From the NCBI RefSeq assembly GCF_010894475.1, contig NZ_JAAIYB010000002.1:1-58397 (forward strand): a stretch of 58,397 bases of DNA, given 5' to 3'. This DNA is from Myxococcus vastator. GTDB taxonomy: Bacteria > Myxococcota > Myxococcia > Myxococcales > Myxococcaceae. Below, in pieces: positions 8,096 to 16,772 of this stretch; positions within the stretch are counted from its first letter, which is position 1, and every line of letters starts with the position of its first letter. Made by a program: the position numbers and the translations under genes. A model generated the notes under the pieces. It searched no databases and was not told where the DNA came from. It worked only from the letters and a program-made list of their open reading frames with translations.

Positions 8096-9904
8096 TCAGA
8101 ACGACTCTTCCGGGACCTCCATCAGGTCCAGGTTGCCGTGCTCCACCATGCGGGTGGCGTGGGCGACGCCGGGCAGCACCTCGTGGCAGAACCAGCGGGC
8201 GCTGGCGAGCTTGCCCACGTAGAAGGCGTGGTCCCCGGGGTTGCTCTTCATGCGCTCCTGCGCGACCTCCGCGTGGCGCACCAGCAGCCAGCCGATGACG
8301 ACCTCCGCGACGGCGGCCAGCACGCGGTTGCCCTGCAGGCCCACGTGGTAGACGGACTCGCCCAGCTTGCCCATCAGCGTGCCGAGCATCGTCTCCAGGT
8401 CGCCCAGCGCGCGGCCCAGCGCGGCGCGCTCGGCCTCCAGCCCCTCGCCGGTGCGCTCGGCCGTCTCGCGAATCTGGGACAGCAGGCCCTGGAGCGTCGC
8501 GCCGCCGTCACGCGCCACCTTGCGCATGAGCAGGTCGAGCGCCTGGATGTGCGTGGTGCCCTCGTAGAGCGTGTCGATTTTCTGGTCCCGGATGTACTGC
8601 TCCACCGGGTAGTCCTGCAGGTAGCCGGAGCCGCCGTGGACCTGGAGCGACAGCGCCAGCAGCTCGTAGGCCTTCTCCGAGCAGTAGCCCTTCACCAGCG
8701 GCAGCAGCATGTCGTTGAGCGTGTCCAGCTCGCCCGCCTCGGTGGCGCGGTGGCCGCCCTTGCGCTCCACGCCGTCCTGGATGAACGCGGTGTAGAGGCA
8801 CAGCGCGCGCATGCCCTCCGCATGGGCCTTCTGCGCCATCAGCATGCGGCGCACGTCGGGGTGGCGGAAGATGGGCACGCGCGGCGCCGTCTTGTCCCGG
8901 GCCTGCATCAGGTCCGCGCCCTGGAGGCGGTCCTTGGAGAAGGCCAGCGCGCGGCCGTAGCCGGCGGACAGCGTGGCCATGGACTTCACGCCCACGGCCA
9001 TGCGGGCCTGCTCGATGATGTAGAACATCTGCCGGATGCCGTCGTGGACCTCGCCCAGCAGCAGGCCGCGGCAGGGCTTCCCGTCGCCGAAGGTCATCTC
9101 ACAGGTGACGGAGCCCTTCAGCCCCATCTTCTTCTCCAGCTTGGTGCACACCACGCCGTTGGCTTCACCCATGCTTCCGTCCTCGTTCACCCAGTACTTG
9201 GGCACGACGAACAGCGACAGGCCCTTGGTGCCCGGCGCCGCGCCCTCCGGACGCGCCAGCACCATGTGGATGATGTTCTCGGACATGTCCGAGTCACCGT
9301 TGGTGATGAAGCGCTTCACCCCTTCGATTTCCCAGACGTCGTCGGAGACGCGGCGGGCCTTGGTGCGGGCGGCGCCCACGTCACTGCCGGCGTCGGGCTC
9401 GGTGAGCACCATGGAGCCGCCCCAGCGGCGGTCCAGCATGTGCGGCAGGAAGCGCTGCTTCTGCGCGTCCGTGCCCAGCCGGTCGATGATGCGCGCCAGC
9501 AGGTTGCCCAGCGTGTAGAAGGCCAGCGAGGAGTTGGCGCCCACCAGCAGCTCGAACGCGGCCCAGCCCAGGGAGGGCGGCGCGCCCATGCCGCCCAGGT
9601 GCGGCGGCTGCTCCAGCAGGTGCATGCCCGCGTCGAAGAAGGCATTCATCGCCTTCTTGAGTCCCGGCGGCAGCGTCACCTCGCCATTCTCGAGCTTCGG
9701 CGGGTGGTGCTCCGGCTCCTCGTAGCTCTGGGCCAGCTCGTTGACGCTGAGCTGGGCGAACATCTGGAGCATCTGGCGCGCGGCCGTCTCGTCCAGGTCG
9801 CCAAACGGTGCGTGGCCCAGCGAGGCTCGGCCGATATCGAGGAACTCGAAGAGGTTGAACTCGATATCGCGCAGGTTGGGGACGTAGTGGTTCGAAGACG
9901 ACAT
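8096..9904 (-). CDS. Acyl-CoA dehydrogenase, long form
   Basis: The 602-residue flavoprotein has the acyl-CoA dehydrogenase core: FAD/substrate region with MVLTEPDAGSDVGAARTKA (about residues 170-190), DTLYEGTTHIQALDLLMRK carrying the catalytic Glu region, and a ~120-residue C-terminal helical extension. This layout fits the FadE/DmdC-like long acyl-CoA dehydrogenases of beta-oxidation. GAGGAG lies 8 bases before the ATG. It oxidises acyl-CoA at C2-C3 and passes electrons to ETF. Its chain-length preference is not readable. The SPFH gene lies upstream, ending 55 bases before it, on the same strand. Confidence 0.92.
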   Translation of the reverse strand: MSSSNHYVPNLRDIEFNLFEFLDIGRASLGHAPFGDLDETAARQMLQMFAQLSVNELAQSYEEPEHHPPKLENGEVTLPPGLKKAMNAFFDAGMHLLEQPPHLGGMGAPPSLGWAAFELLVGANSSLAFYTLGNLLARIIDRLGTDAQKQRFLPHMLDRRWGGSMVLTEPDAGSDVGAARTKARRVSDDVWEIEGVKRFITNGDSDMSENIIHMVLARPEGAAPGTKGLSLFVVPKYWVNEDGSMGEANGVVCTKLEKKMGLKGSVTCEMTFGDGKPCRGLLLGEVHDGIRQMFYIIEQARMAVGVKSMATLSAGYGRALAFSKDRLQGADLMQARDKTAPRVPIFRHPDVRRMLMAQKAHAEGMRALCLYTAFIQDGVERKGGHRATEAGELDTLNDMLLPLVKGYCSEKAYELLALSLQVHGGSGYLQDYPVEQYIRDQKIDTLYEGTTHIQALDLLMRKVARDGGATLQGLLSQIRETAERTGEGLEAERAALGRALGDLETMLGTLMGKLGESVYHVGLQGNRVLAAVAEVVIGWLLVRHAEVAQERMKSNPGDHAFYVGKLASARWFCHEVLPGVAHATRMVEHGNLDLMEVPEESF

Positions 9905-9959
9905 CTCGGGCTCCTCGCGGGGGTGGGGCCGCGAGGCTAACCCGAGATTGATTCGCGAG

Positions 9960-11084
9960 TCAGTGACTCTTGAGCTGCAGGGTGGGCACCGCGCCCTCGC
10001 CGAGGACGAGGTGCACCTGGCCCACCTTGGACGCGAGGTCCTTGTAGGCCTCCAGCTCCTTGAGGCGCACCAGCAGCGGGTTCTCCGCCAGCACCTTGGC
10101 CGTCTGCGCCATGGAGCGGGTGGCGGCCGTCTCCTCGCGCCGCATGATGACGTTGGCCTCCGCTTCCTTCTGCGCCTGGATGACGCGGTTGAGCAGCTCC
10201 TTCATCTCACCCGGGAGGACGACGTCCTTGATGCCGAAGCGCAGTAGCTCCAGGCCCACTGTGTGGGCGCGGTCCTTCACCTGGGTGAAGAGGCTTTCGG
10301 CCACGGCTTCGCGCGAGGCGAGCAGCTCATCCAGCGTGCGCTCCGACACGGCCTCTCGCGCGGCCAGCTGCATGGCCAGGTAGAGGACGTCATCCGGTGC
10401 GCGGGACACGACGGCGAGCCGGCGCGCGTCCGAGACGCGGAAGGCCGCTGACAGGTTGAGGCGCAGCGTGACGCGGTCCTTCGTCATCACCTCCTGGCCG
10501 GTGACGTGGAGCAGGCGCTCGCGCAGGTCGATGACGGCCAGCTGCACCTTGCGGGCGACGGTCCACGCGGCGTGGCGGCCCGGGGGAAGCTCGGCGTCCA
10601 GCACGCCCTCCACGTAGCGGAGCACGACGGTGCCCTCGGTGGCGGTGGCCTCCGTGTAGTCGCCGGCGGGGACCAGGGCGCGCACGTCGTCACGCAGGGG
10701 CGTGGTGGTGACACCCGAGGTGTCCACGCGCTCCACGCGCACGGTGGGCGCGCTGGGCGTCAGGTCGCGGCTGGGGAGGCGCTCCACCGTCCACACCTGG
10801 TGCAGGCCCCGGCCGAGCCACCGCACGGGGCGGCCCTTGTGGAAGAGGATGGCGCGCTCGTCGGCGCCGAGCTCGATGACTTGCAGGTCCGTCTCCGGCA
10901 CGAGGGCCAGGAGGGCCGGGTCGAGCTGGGCGAGCGGCTGCTCGGTGCTCACTCGCACCAGCCGCACCTTCTGGAAGGGGTGGAGCAGCCAGTGCCGGCC
11001 GGGGACGAGGTATTGCTTCGGCTTCTCGTCCACCAGCACGAAGGCCCGTTCGTTCTGCCCGACATCCACACGCATGATGCTCAT
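9960..11084 (-). CDS. SPFH/band-7 (slipin-like) protein
   Basis: The 374-residue product has a band-7 domain in its C-terminal half (about 190-340), with the family's coiled region containing LLNRVIQAQKEAEANVIMRREE. The first ~140 residues form an extra beta-rich module with two repeat-like segments (VPGRHWLLHPFQKVRLV and LPPGRHAAWTVARKVQLAV), as in prohibitin-like slipins of proteobacteria. I chose the ATG at 11084 because GGAAAGGAGGTG lies just before it; the longer frame is not supported. There is no obvious N-terminal membrane anchor. It probably oligomerises at membranes; no NfeD-type partner is adjacent. Confidence 0.85.
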   Translation of the reverse strand: MSIMRVDVGQNERAFVLVDEKPKQYLVPGRHWLLHPFQKVRLVRVSTEQPLAQLDPALLALVPETDLQVIELGADERAILFHKGRPVRWLGRGLHQVWTVERLPSRDLTPSAPTVRVERVDTSGVTTTPLRDDVRALVPAGDYTEATATEGTVVLRYVEGVLDAELPPGRHAAWTVARKVQLAVIDLRERLLHVTGQEVMTKDRVTLRLNLSAAFRVSDARRLAVVSRAPDDVLYLAMQLAAREAVSERTLDELLASREAVAESLFTQVKDRAHTVGLELLRFGIKDVVLPGEMKELLNRVIQAQKEAEANVIMRREETAATRSMAQTAKVLAENPLLVRLKELEAYKDLASKVGQVHLVLGEGAVPTLQLKSH

Positions 11085-11817
11085 CGCGCACCTCCTTTCC
11101 CCCGCCGGGGGAGCTTGAAGAACCGGGACGTTTCCGTGCGCGTTGTCGCGCGTGTCCCGGGCACTGCTGAAAAGTGAGGGCCCCACCGTTCACGGACCGG
11201 TGAGCGCGGACTGCCTGTCCTGGCCGCTTCCTGGCAACTCGCGCCCGCGCGCCGGGCAGCTTCCGCGGACGGCGGCAGGGGCTTCCGCTGAATGCTCGGA
11301 AGGGGGCCTGTCGCCCTGGCGGAAGGCCGGGCATCGCGGTGGGAGGAGTGGGAGCGGTGGACTCGCGCTCAAGTCAGCTCGCGGCGGAGCCCTCTGGATT
11401 GAACGAAGGAATCGAACCTTCTCCGCAGGATTGGGACCTGTGCTCTACCAGTGAGCTAGTTCGGAGCAGGCGCGGCTGGCGCCTGTTCCTTGTTGGACCT
11501 GACGGAGGCCCGGCCGGGCGGTCCGACGCGAGGAAATCACTGCGAGCGATGGACCCGGGGACGCCCCCTCCGGAACCTGGGTGCAGCGCACCCACGTCAA
11601 GAGCCGGGAGCCCGGGGACAGCCCCGTGACACCTCTGGATTCCGCCGGGGCTGAGGGACGGGGGACGGCGGCTGGCCTGACAGTGGGGAGCGCGTCTCCG
11701 GCATGTCTCTGTGGACCGAATGCGTGCTGGAATGGATGAGTCGGCGCGCCGCATCGGGATTGTGGAGTCGGAACGCGAAAGCCGGACGTGTTCATCACTT
11801 TTGAAAGGAGTGAACCG
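11085..11817. other. Gene-free stretch between SPFH and Sit-type genes
   Basis: About 730 bases without a credible gene. It holds the promoter region of the SPFH gene, a tRNA-like sequence on the minus strand (11395-11465), and a hairpin CAGGCGC/GCGCCTG (11468-11474, 11480-11486). The open frames across it have shadow-like compositions. The stretch marks the junction between core genes and the toxin/immunity pair. Confidence 0.6.
11395..11465 (-). tRNA. Degenerate tRNA-like sequence, probably a relic
   Basis: Read on the minus strand there is a D-arm GCTC-ACTGGTA-GAGC, an anticodon-like stem CAGG/CCTG with a 7-base loop TCCCAAT, a perfect T-arm GAAGG-TTCGATT-CCTTC, and a following CCA. The acceptor stem pairs at only four of seven positions (GAAC/GTTC), the variable region is short, and position 33 is C instead of U. 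Read literally the anticodon would be CCA (Trp). These faults suggest a pseudogene or a recombination footprint rather than a working tRNA. Confidence 0.5.
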
Positions 11818-12429
11818 TTGCGTCATCCCACTCTGGCCCTCGTGGGCATTGCGCTGGCGCAGTTCCTGTTTGCTTGTGCCTCAGGACCGAAAGCCGCATT
11901 GCCGCCCGGTCATGGTACTTCCTATGTCGAGGGTCCCCACGCGGGAGACTCCGGGCCCGTTAGCGCTTTTCTGCCCTTGGAGTGGGATGCGCTTGCCTGG
12001 GAGGAGGCGGAGCCTCTCGCTGTACGGCCCATGCGGCGGGGGGGTGGTGGGCCGATGCGTCGGCCACCGGCGCTCAATCCACGGCCAACTCCCGGTCAGG
12101 CACAGCGCGCCGCGCGTCGTGGTGCGGACCACGCGGTGGTGGCTCAAGCGCGGCATCTTTACGTGCAGCGACTCAAGGCCGCTCAAGATGCCTACCCGAA
12201 CAGCACCGGGTATGAGAACCATCACTTCATCCCATTGTATCTGGGCGGTGCGAGCAACGGACAGACGTACCGTCTGCCGACTGCCTACCACAAGGCCGTG
12301 ACTCAGCAGTTTCGGCGTGTTTGGCCGTATGGCCAGGGTCGGCGACCCACCCCGCAGGAGCTTCAAAAGCTTCTCCTGGCGGTCTACTCCGAGTATCCCA
12401 TCCCTCAGTTGATTGGCATCACGCCCTGA
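11818..12429 (+). CDS. Sit-type polymorphic toxin lipoprotein, HNH-like C-terminus
   Basis: The 203-residue product starts at TTG 11818, with GAAAGGAG 7 bases upstream. Residues 1-20 form a lipoprotein signal (FLFAC, acylated Cys20). A Gly/Arg/Pro-rich middle leads to a C-terminal domain with ENHHFIPLYLGG (His135-His136), an Asn in NGQTYRLP and a third His in TAYHKAVTQQF (about 155-166), which is the HH...N...H pattern of HNH-type nucleases. A lipoprotein carrying a toxin domain with an immunity gene 2 bases downstream matches the SitA toxins that myxobacteria pass between cells by TraA/B outer-membrane exchange. Nuclease activity and Sit membership are inferred. Confidence 0.75.
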   Translation: MRHPTLALVGIALAQFLFACASGPKAALPPGHGTSYVEGPHAGDSGPVSAFLPLEWDALAWEEAEPLAVRPMRRGGGGPMRRPPALNPRPTPGQAQRAARRGADHAVVAQARHLYVQRLKAAQDAYPNSTGYENHHFIPLYLGGASNGQTYRLPTAYHKAVTQQFRRVWPYGQGRRPTPQELQKLLLAVYSEYPIPQLIGITP

Positions 12430-12431
12430 CC

Positions 12432-13274
12432 ATGCGAGAGACCATCGAATTCAGAATCGCCGAGCGGGATGCGCGCATGCACCTCGACCCCGGGCTGGGC
12501 GTCTCGCTAGGGGGCTCCATCCGTAAGGTGGTGTTGCCTGTCGATGATGCGCGGGTAGGGCGAATCGCGCAGCTTCATCGGGCCTATGGAGAACGTGGCG
12601 ACGCGTTCTTCCTGTCGTGGAATCTCCACCGGAGCTACACCGAGAAGGAACTCCGTGCCGCGGAGCTTCTCAACCTCATTGTTCGCGCGCGGTTCGAGCC
12701 GACAGGCGCCATGTGTGGAACGACCTATGACGAGTCCTCTACGTGCAGGCACTGCGGTGCGGGCGCTCGGCAAGCATCCGACCTGGTTCTCGACACCCGG
12801 CGTATTCCGAAGAGCAAGGACATCGCACAAACCATCGCGGGTGAGGTGGTGGTGTCCTCCCGATTCGCGACGGCATTCCGCGAGAGCGGCCTGCGAGGTG
12901 CGGAGTTGCGCCCCGTGCTCCATCAAGGGCGAGGAAAACCACTGTCCTCAGACTGGTTGCAGCTCATCGTGACGTCGAAGCCTCGGAGCTTGAGCACACG
13001 AACGGTGGCGGGGAACAACCCGTTCGACCTCGACGAGGATGACGCGTTCCGATGCCCGCTGGGGCACATCGCGGGGCTCAATCAAATCTCGGAGCTGTAC
13101 GTTGAACGGTCCAGCCTCGACGACGCCGACGTTGCGGTGACCGACAAGCTGTTCGGCGACCGGCGTGGTGAGCTGAGGCCGGAGCCGCGCTTGCTCATTT
13201 CCCCTCGTCTCCGAGACGCACTGCAGGCGCTGCCTGCCCAGGGCTATGCACTGGAGGCCGCCCACTTCGTGTGA
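12432..13274 (+). CDS. Probable immunity partner with Cys motif
   Basis: The 280-residue cytoplasmic protein starts at ATG 12432, 2 bases after the toxin stop. It has a zinc-knuckle-like motif with Cys95 in CGTTYDESSTC and Cys105/Cys108 in CRHCG, and a C-terminal segment RPEPRLLISPRLRDALQA, a combination I associate with Myxococcus paralogous CXXCG immunity-type proteins. There is no signal peptide, as expected for a protein that must meet an incoming nuclease in the cytoplasm. Coupling to the toxin gene supports immunity. It is longer than typical single-domain immunity proteins. Which SitI class it belongs to cannot be told. Confidence 0.65.
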   Translation: MRETIEFRIAERDARMHLDPGLGVSLGGSIRKVVLPVDDARVGRIAQLHRAYGERGDAFFLSWNLHRSYTEKELRAAELLNLIVRARFEPTGAMCGTTYDESSTCRHCGAGARQASDLVLDTRRIPKSKDIAQTIAGEVVVSSRFATAFRESGLRGAELRPVLHQGRGKPLSSDWLQLIVTSKPRSLSTRTVAGNNPFDLDEDDAFRCPLGHIAGLNQISELYVERSSLDDADVAVTDKLFGDRRGELRPEPRLLISPRLRDALQALPAQGYALEAAHFV

Positions 13275-13299
13275 AGGGGCGGCCGTTCTTCGTGCGACT

Positions 13300-14268
13300 T
13301 CACTTCACGTCGTCAGCGTCCTGGGGCACCAGGGGGATGGGCGCCTTCGCGGTCTGCTGCGCGGGCGTCGCCAGGATGGCCTCCTCCGGCTCGGTGGGCA
13401 GGAAGGAGGGTTCAGGCTTCATCGGCGTGCACTCGGCCGCGGTCTGGACGCCGGTCCGCTTCTTCCCCGAGGACGCGCGCGACGGATTCGCCTTCGCCAG
13501 CGTCGCCGAAGACAGCTCGCACATGGGCGGCGTGTCCGTGTCGATGATGGGCTTCATCACCCTCGGCGGCGGCGCGGTCTGTGTCCCCTGGGACGACGAG
13601 CTCCGCCGCGCCGAGGACGACACGTCACCCCGGAGCGCCGCGTCGCTGCGCTGCGTGGAGTCAGTCTGGGTGTTCGCCAGTCCCTCGCTGCTGGACGTGG
13701 AGGTGGCCGTCGCTACCGCCGAGGGTGCGGGCTTCTTCGCCGCTTCCCCCAGCGCCTCCGCGAGCAGGTTGTTGCTCTCATGCATCTGGTCGCGCGCCCG
13801 CTCCATGCTGGCGTCGTGACGCGTGAGCTGCTCCGTGAGGGTGGCCTGGTGCTGGTTGCGCTCCTGCTCGATGCTCGCCTTCAGCGTGTCCCGCTCCCGC
13901 GCCACCTCGCTCAGCCGCTGCTCCAGCGCGCCCTTCTCCGTGTTGAGGATGGTCTCCGCCCGGGCCATACAGGCCGCGAGGACCTTCTCCTCGGCCTCCC
14001 GCTCCGGCAGGGATTCGCTCCGGTTCCACGCCATCAGCGCGCTGCTCTGCCAGCGGTAGTCCGTGTGCATCACGCACTCCTGCACCAGCCGCGTGAGCCG
14101 GTCCTCGGACCAGACGGGCACGGGCCGGGCGCAGGGCCCCACTTCCTCCTTGAGCGTGGAGGGGAAGGCCCGGGTCTGCTTCACCCAGCAACTGTCCCGC
14201 TGCTCCATCCGCACTGACGTACACGCGCTCGCCACCATCGCGAGCGACACCGCAGCCACAAGCCTCAT
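13300..14268 (-). CDS. Coiled-coil lipoprotein
   Basis: The 322-residue product starts at ATG 14268 with GGAGGGAG just before it. The signal peptide ends at a lipobox (MVASAC, acylated Cys16). Residues about 85-180 form a long charged coiled coil (EREAEEKVLAACMARAETIL and following heptads); the rest is Ser/Thr/Pro-rich and probably disordered. This layout suggests an envelope protein spanning or tethering layers. No enzymatic motif is seen. It lies convergent to the immunity gene, with 25 bases between the two stop codons. Confidence 0.7.
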   Translation of the reverse strand: MRLVAAVSLAMVASACTSVRMEQRDSCWVKQTRAFPSTLKEEVGPCARPVPVWSEDRLTRLVQECVMHTDYRWQSSALMAWNRSESLPEREAEEKVLAACMARAETILNTEKGALEQRLSEVARERDTLKASIEQERNQHQATLTEQLTRHDASMERARDQMHESNNLLAEALGEAAKKPAPSAVATATSTSSSEGLANTQTDSTQRSDAALRGDVSSSARRSSSSQGTQTAPPPRVMKPIIDTDTPPMCELSSATLAKANPSRASSGKKRTGVQTAAECTPMKPEPSFLPTEPEEAILATPAQQTAKAPIPLVPQDADDVK

Positions 14269-14509
14269 GTCTCCCTCCGTCCCCTGCGCCCACCGGCCCG
14301 TGCTTCTCCGCGGGACGGTAGGGACGGCACGGAGCCGCGCCCATGTCCGTGAACCCTGGCGCCGTGTGGGAATGTCCGGGGACGGACCCTCATCGGCAGG
14401 CAGGCGAGCGTGGGACGACCCACCACGGTGCGTTGGCCAACGCTCCTGCCCGCGCGGGCGAGGCACTGTCACCCTGCTCGCGCCTGACCGGTTGCCGTCC
14501 GTCGCGGCT

Positions 14510-15286
14510 TCAGCGGAGCAGCGCTTCCGTGTGGCTCAGCAGCTCCGGCCCACCGGGCTGTCCGTGCCCCGGGACCACGACGCGAGCCTCTGGAAACCGC
14601 TGTCGCGTCCGCGAGAGGCTCGCGGGCCAGGCCACCACGTCCGCGTCCTCCACGTTGCCCAGGTTCGTCGCGGCGCCGTCCTTCACGAAGCAGCCGCCGA
14701 ACAGCACCCCGCTGTCCTTGTGCCACACGACGATGTTGTCCTTCGCGTGGCCGGCCCCGGGGAAGAAGAGCTCCAGTGAGCCCACCGTGCGCGTGTCGGC
14801 GAAGGTCTCCGTGGGGCCCGGCCGGCCCTGGGACGTGGCAATCCGTGCCGTCTCCGCCAAGCCATGGACGGGGATGCCGTGAGGGACGAGCGCCGGAACA
14901 CCGCCGAGGCGATCCTCGTGGAAGTGCGTCACCACCGCAGTGCGGACCGGACGCCGAAGCGTGTCCCGGGCCCAGTCGAGCAGCAGCGCGCCCTGCCGTG
15001 CATCCCAGCCCGTGTCGACCAACAAGGACGTTTCACCGTCCTCGATGATGAGCCCGTTGGTGGAGACGCGGCCGAATGGCTCCAACGTCACCACCGTGAC
15101 GTGCAACCACACGCCAGGCGCGAGCTTCCGCACGCTCACGTCATCCGCCAGCACGTACGCGTCCGGACCCTGCGCCTTCGCGGGGACACTCCGCTCCACC
15201 GCCGCGGCGGGTGGGGTTCGGGTGCAGGCGGTGCTCAGCGCGAGCAGGGCAGTGGCACAAAGCCAGCGAGGAGGAAGCAGCGTCAT
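14510..15286 (-). CDS. bla: Subclass B1 metallo-beta-lactamase, lipid-anchored
   Basis: The 258-residue product (ATG 15286; a TTG two codons upstream is possible) has a lipoprotein signal ending LLALSTAC, acylated Cys21. The mature part shows a full B1 zinc site: HFHEDRLGG gives His121, His123 and Asp125; His180 lies in PGAGHAKDN, Cys199 in GGCFVKD and His241 in PGHGQPGG. Lys202 and Asn211, which bind the drug carboxylate and carbonyl in B1 enzymes, are also present. Order and spacing match VIM-type enzymes. Predicted role: zinc-dependent hydrolysis of beta-lactams, including carbapenems, from the membrane surface. No mobile element is adjacent, so it looks chromosomal and ancestral. Confidence 0.88.
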   Translation of the reverse strand: MTLLPPRWLCATALLALSTACTRTPPAAAVERSVPAKAQGPDAYVLADDVSVRKLAPGVWLHVTVVTLEPFGRVSTNGLIIEDGETSLLVDTGWDARQGALLLDWARDTLRRPVRTAVVTHFHEDRLGGVPALVPHGIPVHGLAETARIATSQGRPGPTETFADTRTVGSLELFFPGAGHAKDNIVVWHKDSGVLFGGCFVKDGAATNLGNVEDADVVAWPASLSRTRQRFPEARVVVPGHGQPGGPELLSHTEALLR

Positions 15287-15357
15287 CGTCAAAGAGCCTC
15301 GGCAGCGGCGATGCCGCGTCGGAGTGGAGGGATTCGAGCGGCCCCGGTTGTACCGAA

Positions 15358-15891
15358 TCAGTGCGTCTCGGAGAGATGGGATGTGGCGAGCCAGCCCTTG
15401 CCGTCGAACCGGTAGATCCAGGTGGCGTTCCCCTCACCCCAGTCGACCAAGCCCTGTCCCGGAGGCAGGGACGCGTCATTGGAGACGTAGCGCTGAAGGC
15501 AGCTCAACTTGCGCGGCAGCGTCTGGACGTCCCTCATGTGCCCGCCCCGCGTGAAGAGCACCTGCACGGGGACAGACCCATTGCACGAGTAGCCCTCGCC
15601 CGGAAAGGCGTAGTCCTGCTCACCGTCCTGGTCGAAGTCACCCGGCACGCACGGCCATCCGCGCTCTCTCAGGACCTCCAGGTCCACGCCCACCTCCACG
15701 AGGTGGGGCGCTGCGTCTCCGACGGTGCCCTTGCACAGGCACCGGAAGTTCGTCTCCGGGTCGCAGCCCTCCTCCACGAGCGCCACCGCCACCCGTTGCG
15801 GCGTCGCCTCGCCACGGAGGGGCGCTTCCGTACAACCCACTGCCACTGCCAGCACAGACGCCCCGATGTAGGTCCAACGCAGCTGATTCAC
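15358..15891 (-). CDS. Small lipoprotein, function unknown
   Basis: The 177-residue product starts at GTG 15891, preceded by AGGAGG at 9 bases. The signal ends in a lipobox (AVAVGC, Cys20). The mature part is Cys-rich (CDPETNFRCLCKG, then three spaced Cys), suggesting disulfides, and has an FG-GAP-like calcium-type segment GDFDQDGEQDYAFPG. That segment could be a single integrin-like repeat, but I would not assign a fold. It lies between the metallo-beta-lactamase and a methyltransferase, all on the minus strand. Confidence 0.65.
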   Translation of the reverse strand: MNQLRWTYIGASVLAVAVGCTEAPLRGEATPQRVAVALVEEGCDPETNFRCLCKGTVGDAAPHLVEVGVDLEVLRERGWPCVPGDFDQDGEQDYAFPGEGYSCNGSVPVQVLFTRGGHMRDVQTLPRKLSCLQRYVSNDASLPPGQGLVDWGEGNATWIYRFDGKGWLATSHLSETH

Positions 15892-15996
15892 GTGTCGATG
15901 CCTCCTGGGAGGGCGCCAGTGCAAGCCCCGTGCACACCTTGGAATGGCCGGTTCGTGGTCCTCAGGCAACGAAAGCGCGGCCCCAGAGCCACACGC

Positions 15997-16647
15997 TCAG
16001 CGCCGCTCCACCTCCCACCAGCCGAACCACATGGTCCGCTGCTCCGTGAGCTGGACCCAGCCGGGCGCATGCGCGTACGCGCGAGGGAGCAGCCCCGCCG
16101 CCGTGACGGCCCGAGCGGTCTCCTCGAACGAGTACAGGTGCAGCGTCACCGCCGGCCCCGCCGTCTGAATGGGCTGCACGGGCGCTTCGTGCCCCTCCAA
16201 CCCCGGCCGCCGCTCCAGCACGGTGAAGAGCAGCTTGCCGCCCGGCTCCAGCGCCTCCGCGAGGTGCTTCAGCACGCGGGGCAGGTCGTCGCAGAAGTCC
16301 AGGCAGCCGATGGCGAGCGCGACGGTGAAGCGGCCCCATTCGGAAGGAATCGGCTGGTGGTAGCTGTGCGCATGCCACGCGCCACCGGGCCTCGCCGTCC
16401 GGGCCAGCGCGAGCATCTCCTCGGAGAGGTCGGTGCCGACCACGGCGATGGAGGCGTCCAGGCCCCGGGTGTGAAGCCCCGGTCCGCACCCCACGTCGAG
16501 CACGCGGGCGCCGGGCGCAATCACCGCCGCGAGGAAGCGCTCCACCCGCTCCTCGTACCGGTGCAGCGCGGGGAAGAGCGCCTCGTAGGCCGAGGCAATC
16601 TCCCCGTACACCTGCTTCACGCCCGCTTCCTGCGCATCCCGCGACAC
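15997..16647 (-). CDS. Class I SAM-dependent methyltransferase
   Basis: The 216-residue product has the SAM-binding motif I VLDVGCGPGLHTRGLD (about residues 49-64), an acidic motif after strand 2 (VVGTDLSEEML) and motif III-like LEPGGKLLFTVLE. This is the methyltransferase-11/25 type fold. The substrate is not predictable; such small stand-alone enzymes often act on small molecules. It is followed at 105 bases by the lipoprotein gene and preceded by a strong hairpin that separates it from glgX. Confidence 0.85.
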   Translation of the reverse strand: MSRDAQEAGVKQVYGEIASAYEALFPALHRYEERVERFLAAVIAPGARVLDVGCGPGLHTRGLDASIAVVGTDLSEEMLALARTARPGGAWHAHSYHQPIPSEWGRFTVALAIGCLDFCDDLPRVLKHLAEALEPGGKLLFTVLERRPGLEGHEAPVQPIQTAGPAVTLHLYSFEETARAVTAAGLLPRAYAHAPGWVQLTEQRTMWFGWWEVERR

Positions 16648-16724
16648 GGTTCCTCCGGCGCGTGCGAGCGCCCTGGCGGCGAGTTGCCGCGCTCAGGCGC
16701 TCGCTCCGGCACCGGCGTGCCGCA

Positions 16725-16748
16725 CCCGCCGAGGAAGGCCTCGGCGGG
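16725..16748. terminator. Stem-loop between glgX and the methyltransferase
   Basis: CCCGCCGAGG (16725-16734) pairs perfectly with CCTCGGCGGG (16739-16748) around an AAGG loop. It lies 24 bases beyond the glgX stop in the direction of transcription. No T-run follows on either strand, so it may be a weak or Rho-assisted terminator or an mRNA-end structure. Confidence 0.5.
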
Positions 16749-16772
16749 GAACCCTAACATGCAGCGTCTGCC

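Noticed and set aside
8138-9940. Plus-strand frame of 600 codons antisense to the acyl-CoA dehydrogenase
   Set aside because: Composition is Arg/His/Val/Gln-rich and has no motif; the minus strand carries a clear enzyme.
11395-11465. Functional tRNA-Trp reading of the tRNA-like sequence
   Set aside because: Acceptor stem is broken, C replaces U33 and the variable region is too short.
11468-11486. CAGGCGC hairpin as an independent terminator
   Set aside because: No gene ends near it on the plus strand, and no long T-run follows; noted only inside the gene-free stretch.
11374-11826. Minus-strand frame of 150 codons through the tRNA-like region
   Set aside because: No ribosome site, no motif, and it crosses the tRNA-like sequence; composition looks random.
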